DNA from: an uncultured Prevotellaceae bacterium | GTDB taxonomy: Bacteria > Bacteroidota > Bacteroidia > Bacteroidales > Bacteroidaceae | DNA: 64,000 nt | Direction of reading: 5' to 3' | NCBI GenBank assembly: GCA_902784565.1 | Contig: CACZVE010000001.1 | Location: 62,001 to 126,000 of the forward strand | Shown: piece after piece, positions 23,601-30,100 of the stretch | How positions within the stretch are numbered: the stretch's first letter is position 1 | Layout of the letters: every line of letters starts with the position of its first letter | Made by a program: the position numbers and the translations under genes | Notes under the pieces: generated by a model | Database searches by the model: none | What the model saw: only the letters and a program-made list of their open reading frames with translations | What the model was told of the DNA's origin: nothing

Positions 23601-23738
23601 ATTACCTTTCTCGACGACGGAGGCTCCGATGACGGGCTCCCCGAGATCGTCTGTCACAGTTCCCAAGATGCCTTGGGCTCGCGTTACCATTGACACCATC
23701 AGTGCCAACAACAACCATAGATACCTGCTTTTTTTCAT
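20601..23738 (-). CDS. SusC-like TonB-dependent transporter (beta-glucan locus)
   Basis: This 1045-residue outer-membrane importer should take up beta-gluco-oligosaccharides with its SusD partner. It has a signal peptide (1-22, ending VTRAQ), a carboxypeptidase-D-like domain (about 23-92), the DVVVIGYG signature (about 100-107), a plug with RIRVRGIGSVNNSDPLYIVDG, and a barrel ending in VGFNLTF. The length is normal. It is the first gene of the five-gene leftward operon (susC, susD, binding protein, GH16, GH3), with a -7 box at 23800-23807. It differs clearly from the SusC at 1509-4580 in the barrel, so it serves a different substrate and is not a recent duplicate. Confidence 0.95.
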   Translation of the reverse strand: MKKSRYLWLLLALMVSMVTRAQGILGTVTDDLGEPVIGASVVEKGNPQNGTITNLDGQFTLKVSEGTPIIISYIGYLTQEVRATNGMKVTMQEDAQTLQDVVVIGYGVQKKSVVTASIAKVSADDLDGTAPVRMDNALKGLAAGVNVTSSSGQPGAASRIRVRGIGSVNNSDPLYIVDGMPIEGGLDYINPSDIESIEVLKDAASGAIYGARAANGVILVTTKKGKLGRVTVNYNFSQGWQTAWKHRDVLDATGYMVMQNEGLVNAGQAPKYADPYNVTTNTDWQDLLFNDNAPVQNHELTLSGASERVNYYFSLGYYDQEGIVGGNYGHSNYQRLTLRGNFDVNVFDVTKERNWLNKLDLQVNLSYARVKNAGVDPNSQWGNEIGSALALPPVIAPYVTGQEAQDQIDYYSATYPDEYVPMYGDNRQLLNIPGAGFNEMANPLMSFQLPIAQNWSHKFVSNFSATLGIWDGLKYRVSYSTDMSFWGNQNHAVPYWISPTKHRNYSSASMESDRGTVWQLENVLSYDKNFDKHTVNVVLGQSAFENSGWTLGASRNNLKDYEKPWINAATGLAADGDRDGWGGPGVKHTMSSLFARLSYNYDERYMFQATIRRDGSSRFGTNNKYGTFPSVSLGWNVMNEQFMKQTNDWLNNFKVRFSWGKNGNDNIGDFRYTVLTQGGNNYGFGMAGGEKEQTSSKASGLANPDLKWEESEQYDLGVDFGFLNNKLTFTFDWFKKKTNGMLKDMNIPSYVGESKPIGNVGDMENTGIEFELGYKFNISDAKFQVKANASYLKNKLIRLGNAAGFDTYDNVSNLGNISRAEAGEPFPYFWGYKTDGIFQNWDEVNAYTKDGQLIQPDARPGFVRFVDVNDDGVIDDADRTKIGKGTPDWTFGATFNAAWKGFDFMMFWQGTAGNDIFDATRRLDLPAINLPSWFLGRWTGEGTSNKYPIYIQGDATNWQASDLYIHDGSYLRLKNIELGYTIPENLTKMAFISRLRLYVAAENLLTFTKYWGFDPEISSAATSCGVDFGVYPQPRTLRVGFNLTF

Positions 23739-23799
23739 ACTTTGTGAGTTAAATTGTTATTATTGAGTTAGAAAATTACCTTCGAGAGGTTTTCGAGTG

Positions 23800-23807
23800 C
23801 AAAATTA
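23800..23807 (-). promoter_or_regulatory. Predicted -7 box of the beta-glucan susC operon
   Basis: Read leftwards, TAATTTTG matches TAnnTTTG, giving a leader of about 55 nt. No copy of the LacI-type palindrome is seen within the 229 bp gap (23739-23967), so this operon is likely under the TPR/HTH regulator encoded just upstream. The remainder of that gap is A/T-rich with no other feature I could support. Confidence 0.65.
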
Positions 23808-23967
23808 GGTAAAAAAGGGATACGTCTCGTGACGATGGATTGAAAAAGTGGACGAAGATAAGGATCCTTAATTTATATTTCTCTGACTTTTAGTTATTTA
23901 CGTTTTTAGTATTTCTTAAAAAGAGTGGATGGAATATAGAGGTGTATTGTTTACATTTAATGACGTT

Positions 23968-25629
23968 TTACAACGTTTTTACTCGCGTCTCGAACTGTTC
24001 GCGGTTGCCCAAGGCTCCATTTTTGATACGGGCACGGTAGTTATAGATGGTGTTCACGGAATAGTGTAGGAACTCGGCAATCTTCGACGAGTCCTCGAAG
24101 CCCAGACGGATGAGGGCGAAGATACGGATGTCTGTCGTCAACCGGTTCTCTTCCTTGGGGTGTATCTGCATCTCGGGAAGCAACAGGGCGTTGAAATCAT
24201 CGATGAAATTGGGGAAAAGATGGAGAAAGACGGTATCGAAGTTCTCATAGAGTTCTTCGAGTTCCTTTTCTTTCAGTTCCGTTGATTTCGATATCTGGAA
24301 GAGTTCATCGAGTTCCTTGTTCTTCATCTTCTTGTTCACCATCTTACGGTAGTTGTCGAGTTTGTCGATGTACTGGGCGCAGAGACTCATGAAACGTCCG
24401 ATATACTCTTCCTTCACACGGTTGCTCTCGGAAAGTTGAGCGTTGAGCGTTGAAAGTTGGGAATTGAGTTGTGACAACTCGTCCTTCTGTGTGGCGAGCA
24501 GGCTATTGGCTGAGGCCAGTTCATCGTTGGAGGTCTTCAGGTCTTTCCGTGCCGTATCCAACTGTTGGTTGCGACGGTGGACGAGGAAGAGGACCACGAG
24601 CAACAGCAGGGCAAGGATACTGATGGCGGCCAACGTCATCCACAACTGGTGGGTGGTGCGCTCACTCTGCGCCTTGTAGTTCTTGGCGATATGCGACAAC
24701 AACGGAGCAATCTGCCAGTTGCGCTGACGGGAGCCGTAACGGTTGGCACAATCGCTGGTATAACTGATGTAATGGGAGGCACGGTCGAGGTCGCCTTTCA
24801 GCATCAGTTCATTGGCCAGTTCCCACATCGATCCCTGGTCCATGGCCGCATTGCGGATGTCGGCCAGTACCGACTCTGTCAACCAGTACATCATCTGTGC
24901 CGAGTCGCCCTGCAACTTGTATTCGATATAACGGTAGAGGGCTGTCAGGGCGTAGGGATGACTGCCGGCTTCCACGGTCTTGAGCCACTCGTCATTGATG
25001 GCCATCGACGTCTTGAGGTCGCCTTCGCCCTGGGCACGCTGTTCCCGTTTCAGCAGACAGGTCTCGTAGGTGGGTGGCAGTTGCTCATGCATCAGGCGCT
25101 CATAATAGTAGGCCTTGTCGAGATAACGCTTCTGCATATCGTCAAGACGGGTGTAGTAACTCAGTTCGCTATATACATTATTATAAGCCTCGTAATAGGT
25201 GCCTAAGGCCGTCTGTTCGATAGGATTGGGCAGACGGATGGAGTCGAGGATGTTCAGGGCTTCGTCGTATAGGCCGATGTTCGTGCAGCGGATGGCCAAC
25301 TGTGACCTGCAGTGTACCGAGGCCGACAGGTCGCCCAACTGTTCGGCCAGTGTGATGCACTGGCGGATAAACCAGATAGCGGAGTCGCTGACAAAAGGCC
25401 GGTAGAGTTCGTAGAGTTTGTAACCTTCCTCATATTGCTGTCTGCCGGTGGCATGTTCGAAGGCATGGCGTGCAGATGTTATCTTAGCCTCACGCTGGGC
25501 CACATAACGGGGTGACTCGGCAATGGCCTGGTCTATCTGTTTGAAGCGCGACTCGATGTCTGGCGTCTGTGCCCAGAGAGCCGTCGACAGAAACAGCAGG
25601 GTGGTCGTGAAGAGGTATCGCATAGACAT
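23968..25629 (-). CDS. Membrane-spanning TPR sensor with C-terminal helix-turn-helix (DUF6377-type regulator)
   Basis: This 553-residue one-component regulator probably senses a glycan signal in the periplasm and acts on DNA at the membrane. It has a signal peptide (1-21, ending ALWAQ), a TPR-like periplasmic domain to about 325, one transmembrane segment near 332-354 (WMTLAAISILALLLLVVLFLV), a cytoplasmic coiled coil (about 355-420) and a C-terminal LuxR-like HTH (about 515-540, EFLHYSVNTIYNYRARIKNG). The coiled coil includes the pseudo-repetitive LNSQLSTLNAQLSESN, encoded by a short tandem repeat. The position directly upstream of the beta-glucan susC, same strand, suggests it controls that operon. 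Its own promoter is overlapped by the LacI-type operator at 25644. The gene at 11969 is a shortened paralogue. Confidence 0.88.
   Translation of the reverse strand: MSMRYLFTTTLLFLSTALWAQTPDIESRFKQIDQAIAESPRYVAQREAKITSARHAFEHATGRQQYEEGYKLYELYRPFVSDSAIWFIRQCITLAEQLGDLSASVHCRSQLAIRCTNIGLYDEALNILDSIRLPNPIEQTALGTYYEAYNNVYSELSYYTRLDDMQKRYLDKAYYYERLMHEQLPPTYETCLLKREQRAQGEGDLKTSMAINDEWLKTVEAGSHPYALTALYRYIEYKLQGDSAQMMYWLTESVLADIRNAAMDQGSMWELANELMLKGDLDRASHYISYTSDCANRYGSRQRNWQIAPLLSHIAKNYKAQSERTTHQLWMTLAAISILALLLLVVLFLVHRRNQQLDTARKDLKTSNDELASANSLLATQKDELSQLNSQLSTLNAQLSESNRVKEEYIGRFMSLCAQYIDKLDNYRKMVNKKMKNKELDELFQISKSTELKEKELEELYENFDTVFLHLFPNFIDDFNALLLPEMQIHPKEENRLTTDIRIFALIRLGFEDSSKIAEFLHYSVNTIYNYRARIKNGALGNREQFETRVKTL
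24430..24475. repeat. Short tandem repeat GTTGAGC/GTTGAAA inside the regulator coiled coil
   Basis: The plus strand reads as successive GTTGA(G/A)-type units (AAGTTGAGCGTTGAGCGTTGAAAGTTGGGAATTGAG). Translated leftwards it gives heptad-like SQLNSQLSTLNAQLSES within the coiled coil, so length changes in multiples of three would alter coil register. Confidence 0.65.
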
Positions 25630-25643
25630 TAATAACTAGACAA

Positions 25644-25657
25644 TGATAACGTTTGCA
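25644..25657. promoter_or_regulatory. LacI-type operator, 12/14 match, between regulator and pullulanase genes
   Basis: TGATAACGTTTGCA differs from the perfect palindrome at two positions in the left half. Its centre (25650.5) is 62.5 bp before the -7 box of the rightward pullulanase operon, the same as at malQ, and 12.5 bp beyond the -7 box of the leftward regulator gene, over that gene's expected start of transcription. One bound protein could activate the first and block the second. Confidence 0.7.
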
Positions 25658-25662
25658 CACCG

Positions 25663-25670
25663 CAAAGATA
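25663..25670 (-). promoter_or_regulatory. Predicted -7 box of the TPR/HTH regulator gene
   Basis: Read leftwards, TATCTTTG matches TAnnTTTG. Transcription should start near 25656, inside the operator at 25644-25657, with a leader of about 27 nt before the ATG at 25629. Confidence 0.65.
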
Positions 25671-25712
25671 CAATATTTTTTGGAAATAGCAATCTTTTTT
25701 CTTTTTTTTTCT

Positions 25713-25720
25713 TATATTTG
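25713..25720 (+). promoter_or_regulatory. Predicted -7 box of the pullulanase-GH2-susA operon
   Basis: TATATTTG matches TAnnTTTG. Transcription would start near 25727, about 20 nt before the ATG at 25747. No -33 TTTG lies at the usual spacing; a pyrimidine-rich T-tract (25692-25712) lies there instead. Confidence 0.7.
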
Positions 25721-25746
25721 CAGCGATAATATGTAAATAACTAAGA

Positions 25747-27648
25747 ATGAAGAGTTTGATAATAGCAGGAATTTTGTCTTTGCTGTCGCCCAGGACCGTG
25801 GCAGCGCAGACGTTTCAGGAAGTGGGTTATACACCCGAGATGACCGTGTTTTCACTTTTTGCACCCAATGATGCCAAAAAGGTGACGGTACGTCTTTATC
25901 GCGACGGACAGGGTGGTAAGGCCTACAAGACCATCAAGATGACACGTACTGCTCCCGAAAGGTGGCAGGCCTCAGTGAAGGGCGACCTCATGGGACAGTT
26001 CTATACCTTCGACGTGGGCCGTGGTGAGTGTCCGGGCGTCTTCGCCAAGGCTGTCGGTGTCAATGGCAAACGCGGGGCCATCATCGATATGACCAAAACC
26101 AACCCGACAGGGTGGGAGAACGACCGTCGTCCGGTGATGAAATCGCCTGCCGACCTCGTGGTCTATGAGATGCACCATCGCGATTTCTCCATCGCCCGTC
26201 CTGAGGCGAGGTATCCTGGGAAATTCATGGCGCTCACTGAACCCTGGGCCATCGATCATCTGAAGATGCTGGGCGTGAATGCCATCCATATCCTGCCCAG
26301 TTATGACTATGGCTCGGTGGATGAGACACGCCTGGATACACCCCAATACAACTGGGGCTACGACCCTGTGAACTATAACGTGCCCGAGGGTGGCTATTCG
26401 ACGGATCCTTACCGTCCTGAGGTACGTGTCCGGGAATTCAAACAGATGGTGCAGGCGCTCCACAAGGCGGGCATCCGCATCATCCTCGATGTGGTCTATA
26501 ACCATACCTACGACATCGAGCACTCCAACTTCCAGCGCACCTACCCCGACTATTATTATAGGAAGAATGCCGACGGTACCTACTCCAACGGCTCCGGCTG
26601 TGGCAATGAGACCGCCTCTGAACGTCCGATGATGCGCCAGTTCATGATCGAATCCGTCAAGTACTGGATCAACGAATACCACATCGACGGCTTCCGTTTC
26701 GACCTGATGGGCTGTCACGACATCGAGACAATGAACCTCATCCGTCAGGCTGTCGATGAGATAGACCCCTCCATCTTTATCTATGGCGAGGGGTGGAGTG
26801 CCGGTGCCTGTGCCCTGCCCAACGAACAACTCGGCATGAAGGCGAATATCCCGCAGATGCCGCGCATTGCTGCCTTCAGCGACGAGATCCGCGATGCCCT
26901 CCGTGGCCCCTTCGACGATGACACCAAGGCTGGTTGGCTCGGTGGTAAGCCAGAGAAAGAGAGTTTGAAGTTCGGCATTGTCGGTGCCATCGCCCACCCC
27001 CAAGTGGACATGTCGCAGGTGAACTACTCCAAAGCCCCCTGGGCCATCGAACCCACCCAGATGATGTCTTATGTCTCCTGTCACGACGACATGTGTCTCG
27101 TCGACCGTCTCAAGGCGAGTATCCCGGGCATCAGCGAGGCTGAACTCATCCGCCTCGACCTGTTGGCTCAGACAGCTGTCTTTACTTCGCAGGGCGTACC
27201 GTTCATGCTCAGCGGCGAGGAACTGCTCCGCACGAAACTCGGCGTACACAATTCCTTTGAGTCACCTGACAGCATCAACCACCTCGATTGGAGCAATAAA
27301 ACAAAATATCCGCAGGTATTCAGTTATTATAAGAATCTGATAGCACTTCGCCAGCATCATCCGGCCTTCCGCCTTGGCAATGCCGATCTGGTGCGTAAAC
27401 ACTTGGAATTCCTGAATACCTCGGATAAAGTGGTAGCCTTCCGATTGAAACACTATGCCGGCCGGGACGACTGGCGTAATATCATCGTTATCCTCAATGC
27501 CAACAAGACCGATACAGAGGTCACCATCCCCGAGGGGAACTACACCATCGTCTGCTGCGATGGCGTCATCAACGAAAACGGCCTCGGCACCTTAAAGGGC
27601 AACAAGGCCGTGGTCGATGCACAGTCAGCACTCATCCTTCACGACTAA
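25747..27648 (+). CDS. pulA: Type I pullulanase-like alpha-glucan debranching enzyme, GH13
   Basis: This enzyme should cut alpha-1,6 branches of pullulan or branched maltodextrins. The 633-residue chain has a signal peptide (1-20, ending TVAAQ), an N-terminal CBM48-like sandwich (about 25-110, TVFSLFAPNDAKKVTVRLY) and a GH13 barrel. The type I pullulanase signature YNWGYDP is at residues 201-207. Catalytic residues are Asp319 (GFRFDLMG), Glu348 (YGEGW) and Asp447 (SCHDD). The second region V-V-Y-N-H-T is intact. It is first in an operon with the GH2 and SusA-like genes (gaps of 9 and 4 bp) and has a LacI-type operator at the standard distance. Without a lipobox it should be periplasmic. The symbol follows family similarity. 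Confidence 0.93.
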   Translation: MKSLIIAGILSLLSPRTVAAQTFQEVGYTPEMTVFSLFAPNDAKKVTVRLYRDGQGGKAYKTIKMTRTAPERWQASVKGDLMGQFYTFDVGRGECPGVFAKAVGVNGKRGAIIDMTKTNPTGWENDRRPVMKSPADLVVYEMHHRDFSIARPEARYPGKFMALTEPWAIDHLKMLGVNAIHILPSYDYGSVDETRLDTPQYNWGYDPVNYNVPEGGYSTDPYRPEVRVREFKQMVQALHKAGIRIILDVVYNHTYDIEHSNFQRTYPDYYYRKNADGTYSNGSGCGNETASERPMMRQFMIESVKYWINEYHIDGFRFDLMGCHDIETMNLIRQAVDEIDPSIFIYGEGWSAGACALPNEQLGMKANIPQMPRIAAFSDEIRDALRGPFDDDTKAGWLGGKPEKESLKFGIVGAIAHPQVDMSQVNYSKAPWAIEPTQMMSYVSCHDDMCLVDRLKASIPGISEAELIRLDLLAQTAVFTSQGVPFMLSGEELLRTKLGVHNSFESPDSINHLDWSNKTKYPQVFSYYKNLIALRQHHPAFRLGNADLVRKHLEFLNTSDKVVAFRLKHYAGRDDWRNIIVILNANKTDTEVTIPEGNYTIVCCDGVINENGLGTLKGNKAVVDAQSALILHD

Positions 27649-27657
27649 CGTAGAAAT

Positions 27658-30096
27658 ATGAAACAAAGAGCAATTCTCGCAACACTTGTGGGTTGTCTGA
27701 TCTCAATGACAGTCTCGGCAGGGAATGTCCGTGAGACCGTCCGCCTCGATAAGGGGTGGAAGTTCGCCTTAGGCCATGCTGCCGACCCGAAGAAGGACTT
27801 CGGCTGCGGCACGGAATACTTCAATTACCTGACAAAGGCCAACTCCATCCATAACGAGGGACCGTATGCCACGAAATTCAATGACTCGACATGGCAGGAG
27901 ATACAGATCCCCCACGACTGGGTGACGACGCTGTCCTATGCGCCTGAGGCCAGTCACTCGCACGGCTATAAGACCGTGGGGTGGAAATACCCCGAGACGA
28001 GTGTGGGCTGGTACCGGAAAGTGCTGAAGATCGATGCGACCGACTTCGGCAAACGCCTGCTGTTGCGCTTTGACGGTATCTTCCGCAATGCCACAGTATG
28101 GTTTAATGGCTTCTATATGGGTACGGAACCGAGTGGCTATGTGACGCAGTTGTACGATATCACACCTTATATTAACTATGGTGCCGACAACCTGATCTGT
28201 GTGCGGGCCGATGCCTCACTCGAAGAGGGTTGGTTCTATGAGGGGGCGGGCATCTACCGCGACGTGTGGCTGGAGAAGTCGGCGGAGGTCAGCGTGGCTC
28301 CCTTCGGTACGTTTGTCTACGCAGAATTAAGCAAGCCTTATGCTGAGGCCAGATTGGTCATCGAGACGGAGGTCCATAACAGTAGTCTGAAGTCTCAGTC
28401 GTGTGAGGTGTCGCAGCGTCTGCTCGATGCTGAGGGCAACGAGATCGGCCGAAGCGAGACCGTTGGACTGAACCTGCAATCCAAACAGACGCAGGCCACC
28501 AAACAAAGCATCACCATCCGTAAACCACACCTCTGGAGCACCACCGACCCCTATCTCTACCAGGTGGAAACAACCATCCGACAAAATGGCGAGGTGGTGG
28601 ATGTCTACCAGACCATTACGGGCATCCGGGATATTGCCTTCGATGCGGAACGCGGATTCCTGTTGAATGGCGAGCCTTTGAAACTAAAGGGCGTGAACAT
28701 GCACCAGGACCATGCAGGCGTGGGCGCGGCTATCCCCGATGCTTTACAGGCATGGCGCATCCGACAACTGAAGACCTTTGGCTGTAATGCCTATCGTGCC
28801 TCGCACAATCCCATGACACCTGCCCTGCTCGACATCTGTGACCGCGAGGGCATCCTCGTCATCGATGAAAACCGGTTGATGGGCATCAACGAGGAACACC
28901 TGCGACTCCTTGAGCGGATGATCAAACGTGATCGTAACCACCCTTGCATCATCCTCTGGAGCGACGGCAATGAGGAGTGGGGACTGGAGAACACGGTTCA
29001 GGGAACCCGCGTGGCGGAGGCGATGCGCGAATACACAAGACTGTATGACCCCACACGTCCCAGTACGGTGGCCAATGCTGGTGGGGTGGAACTCATCAAG
29101 GGCCTCGATGTGGTGGGCTTCAACTACATCGTCCAGAACGACGTGGACAATCGCAAGAAGGCCAATCCCACATGGAAGATTGTGGGAACGGAAGAAACGT
29201 CTGGCTGTGGCACACGTGGTGTATATTTCAACACCGCTGTTGGCAGGATGATCAGCATTAACCGCACCGACAAGCCGGGCGTGGAAAATGTCATCGAACG
29301 CGGGTGGCAGTTCTATGCCGACCGTCCCTGGGCAGCAGGACTCTTCTACTGGACAGGTTTCGACTACCGTGGCGAACCCAATCCCTTGCAATATCCCGCC
29401 CATGACTCGGAATTCGGCATCCTCGACTACTGCGGTTTCCCGAAAGACGAGGCCTATTACTTAAAGTCATGGTGGACGGATGAGCCCGTGCTCCATATCT
29501 TCCCTCACTGGAACCTGCAGGGTCATGAGGGCGAGGAGGTGGAACTCTGGGCCTACAGCAACTGCGACGAGGTGGAACTGATAGTTAACGGGAAGAAACT
29601 GGGCCGACAGACGATGCCACGCAACGGCCATCTGAAATGGAAAGCCGTCTACCAGCCCGGTAAGGTCGTGGCTATAGGCTACAAAAACGGGAAACGCATC
29701 CTGACCCAGACCATTGAGACCACACGGCCTGCCGCGAAGACATTCCTCAAGACAGACCGTCAGACCCTTATTGCCGACGGACGCGACCTCGCTGTCATCA
29801 CCATCGAGGTGCAAGACGAAAAGGGTCGCCTCGTCCCTGAGGCCTGTCCGATGCTGACCATCCAGTTGGAGGGAAATGCCCGTATTCTCGGCGTCGGCAA
29901 TGGCGACCCGATGTTCTTGGGTGAGGATCATCCCAAAGATCCCCACAGCAAGTCTTTCCGCATCCCCGCCTTCAACGGACTGGCACAGGTGCTGGTACAG
30001 AGTGGTGACCAGCCTTCGACAGTGACAGTGAGTTGTCGGGGCGAGGGCCTGAAGACCGCCACCCTCCAGTTAGCAACGAAACAGATAAACGAATAA
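27658..30096 (+). CDS. GH2 family glycosidase (beta-galactosidase-like), periplasmic
   Basis: This 812-residue exo-glycosidase has the GH2 order: signal peptide (1-21, ending TVSAG), sugar-binding jelly roll (about 25-215, with IPHDW and GWYRK), Ig-like domain, barrel, and C-terminal Ig-like domains (from about 600). The acid/base is Glu439 in WSDGNEEWG and the nucleophile is in VGTEETSG (Glu512 by position). The usual R-x-S-H-N-P-M motif is present (YRASHNPM). Substrate cannot be read from sequence; beta-galactosidase, beta-glucuronidase and other GH2 activities remain possible. It is out of place among alpha-glucan enzymes, yet lies 9 bp after the pullulanase and 4 bp before the SusA-like gene, so it is in the same operon. 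Confidence 0.9.
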   Translation: MKQRAILATLVGCLISMTVSAGNVRETVRLDKGWKFALGHAADPKKDFGCGTEYFNYLTKANSIHNEGPYATKFNDSTWQEIQIPHDWVTTLSYAPEASHSHGYKTVGWKYPETSVGWYRKVLKIDATDFGKRLLLRFDGIFRNATVWFNGFYMGTEPSGYVTQLYDITPYINYGADNLICVRADASLEEGWFYEGAGIYRDVWLEKSAEVSVAPFGTFVYAELSKPYAEARLVIETEVHNSSLKSQSCEVSQRLLDAEGNEIGRSETVGLNLQSKQTQATKQSITIRKPHLWSTTDPYLYQVETTIRQNGEVVDVYQTITGIRDIAFDAERGFLLNGEPLKLKGVNMHQDHAGVGAAIPDALQAWRIRQLKTFGCNAYRASHNPMTPALLDICDREGILVIDENRLMGINEEHLRLLERMIKRDRNHPCIILWSDGNEEWGLENTVQGTRVAEAMREYTRLYDPTRPSTVANAGGVELIKGLDVVGFNYIVQNDVDNRKKANPTWKIVGTEETSGCGTRGVYFNTAVGRMISINRTDKPGVENVIERGWQFYADRPWAAGLFYWTGFDYRGEPNPLQYPAHDSEFGILDYCGFPKDEAYYLKSWWTDEPVLHIFPHWNLQGHEGEEVELWAYSNCDEVELIVNGKKLGRQTMPRNGHLKWKAVYQPGKVVAIGYKNGKRILTQTIETTRPAAKTFLKTDRQTLIADGRDLAVITIEVQDEKGRLVPEACPMLTIQLEGNARILGVGNGDPMFLGEDHPKDPHSKSFRIPAFNGLAQVLVQSGDQPSTVTVSCRGEGLKTATLQLATKQINE

Positions 30097-30100
30097 CAAT

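Noticed and set aside
23739..23967. A small RNA or small gene in the gap upstream of the beta-glucan susC.
   Set aside because: Apart from the -7 box I saw no hairpin with T-run, no start codon with a plausible reading, and no operator copy.
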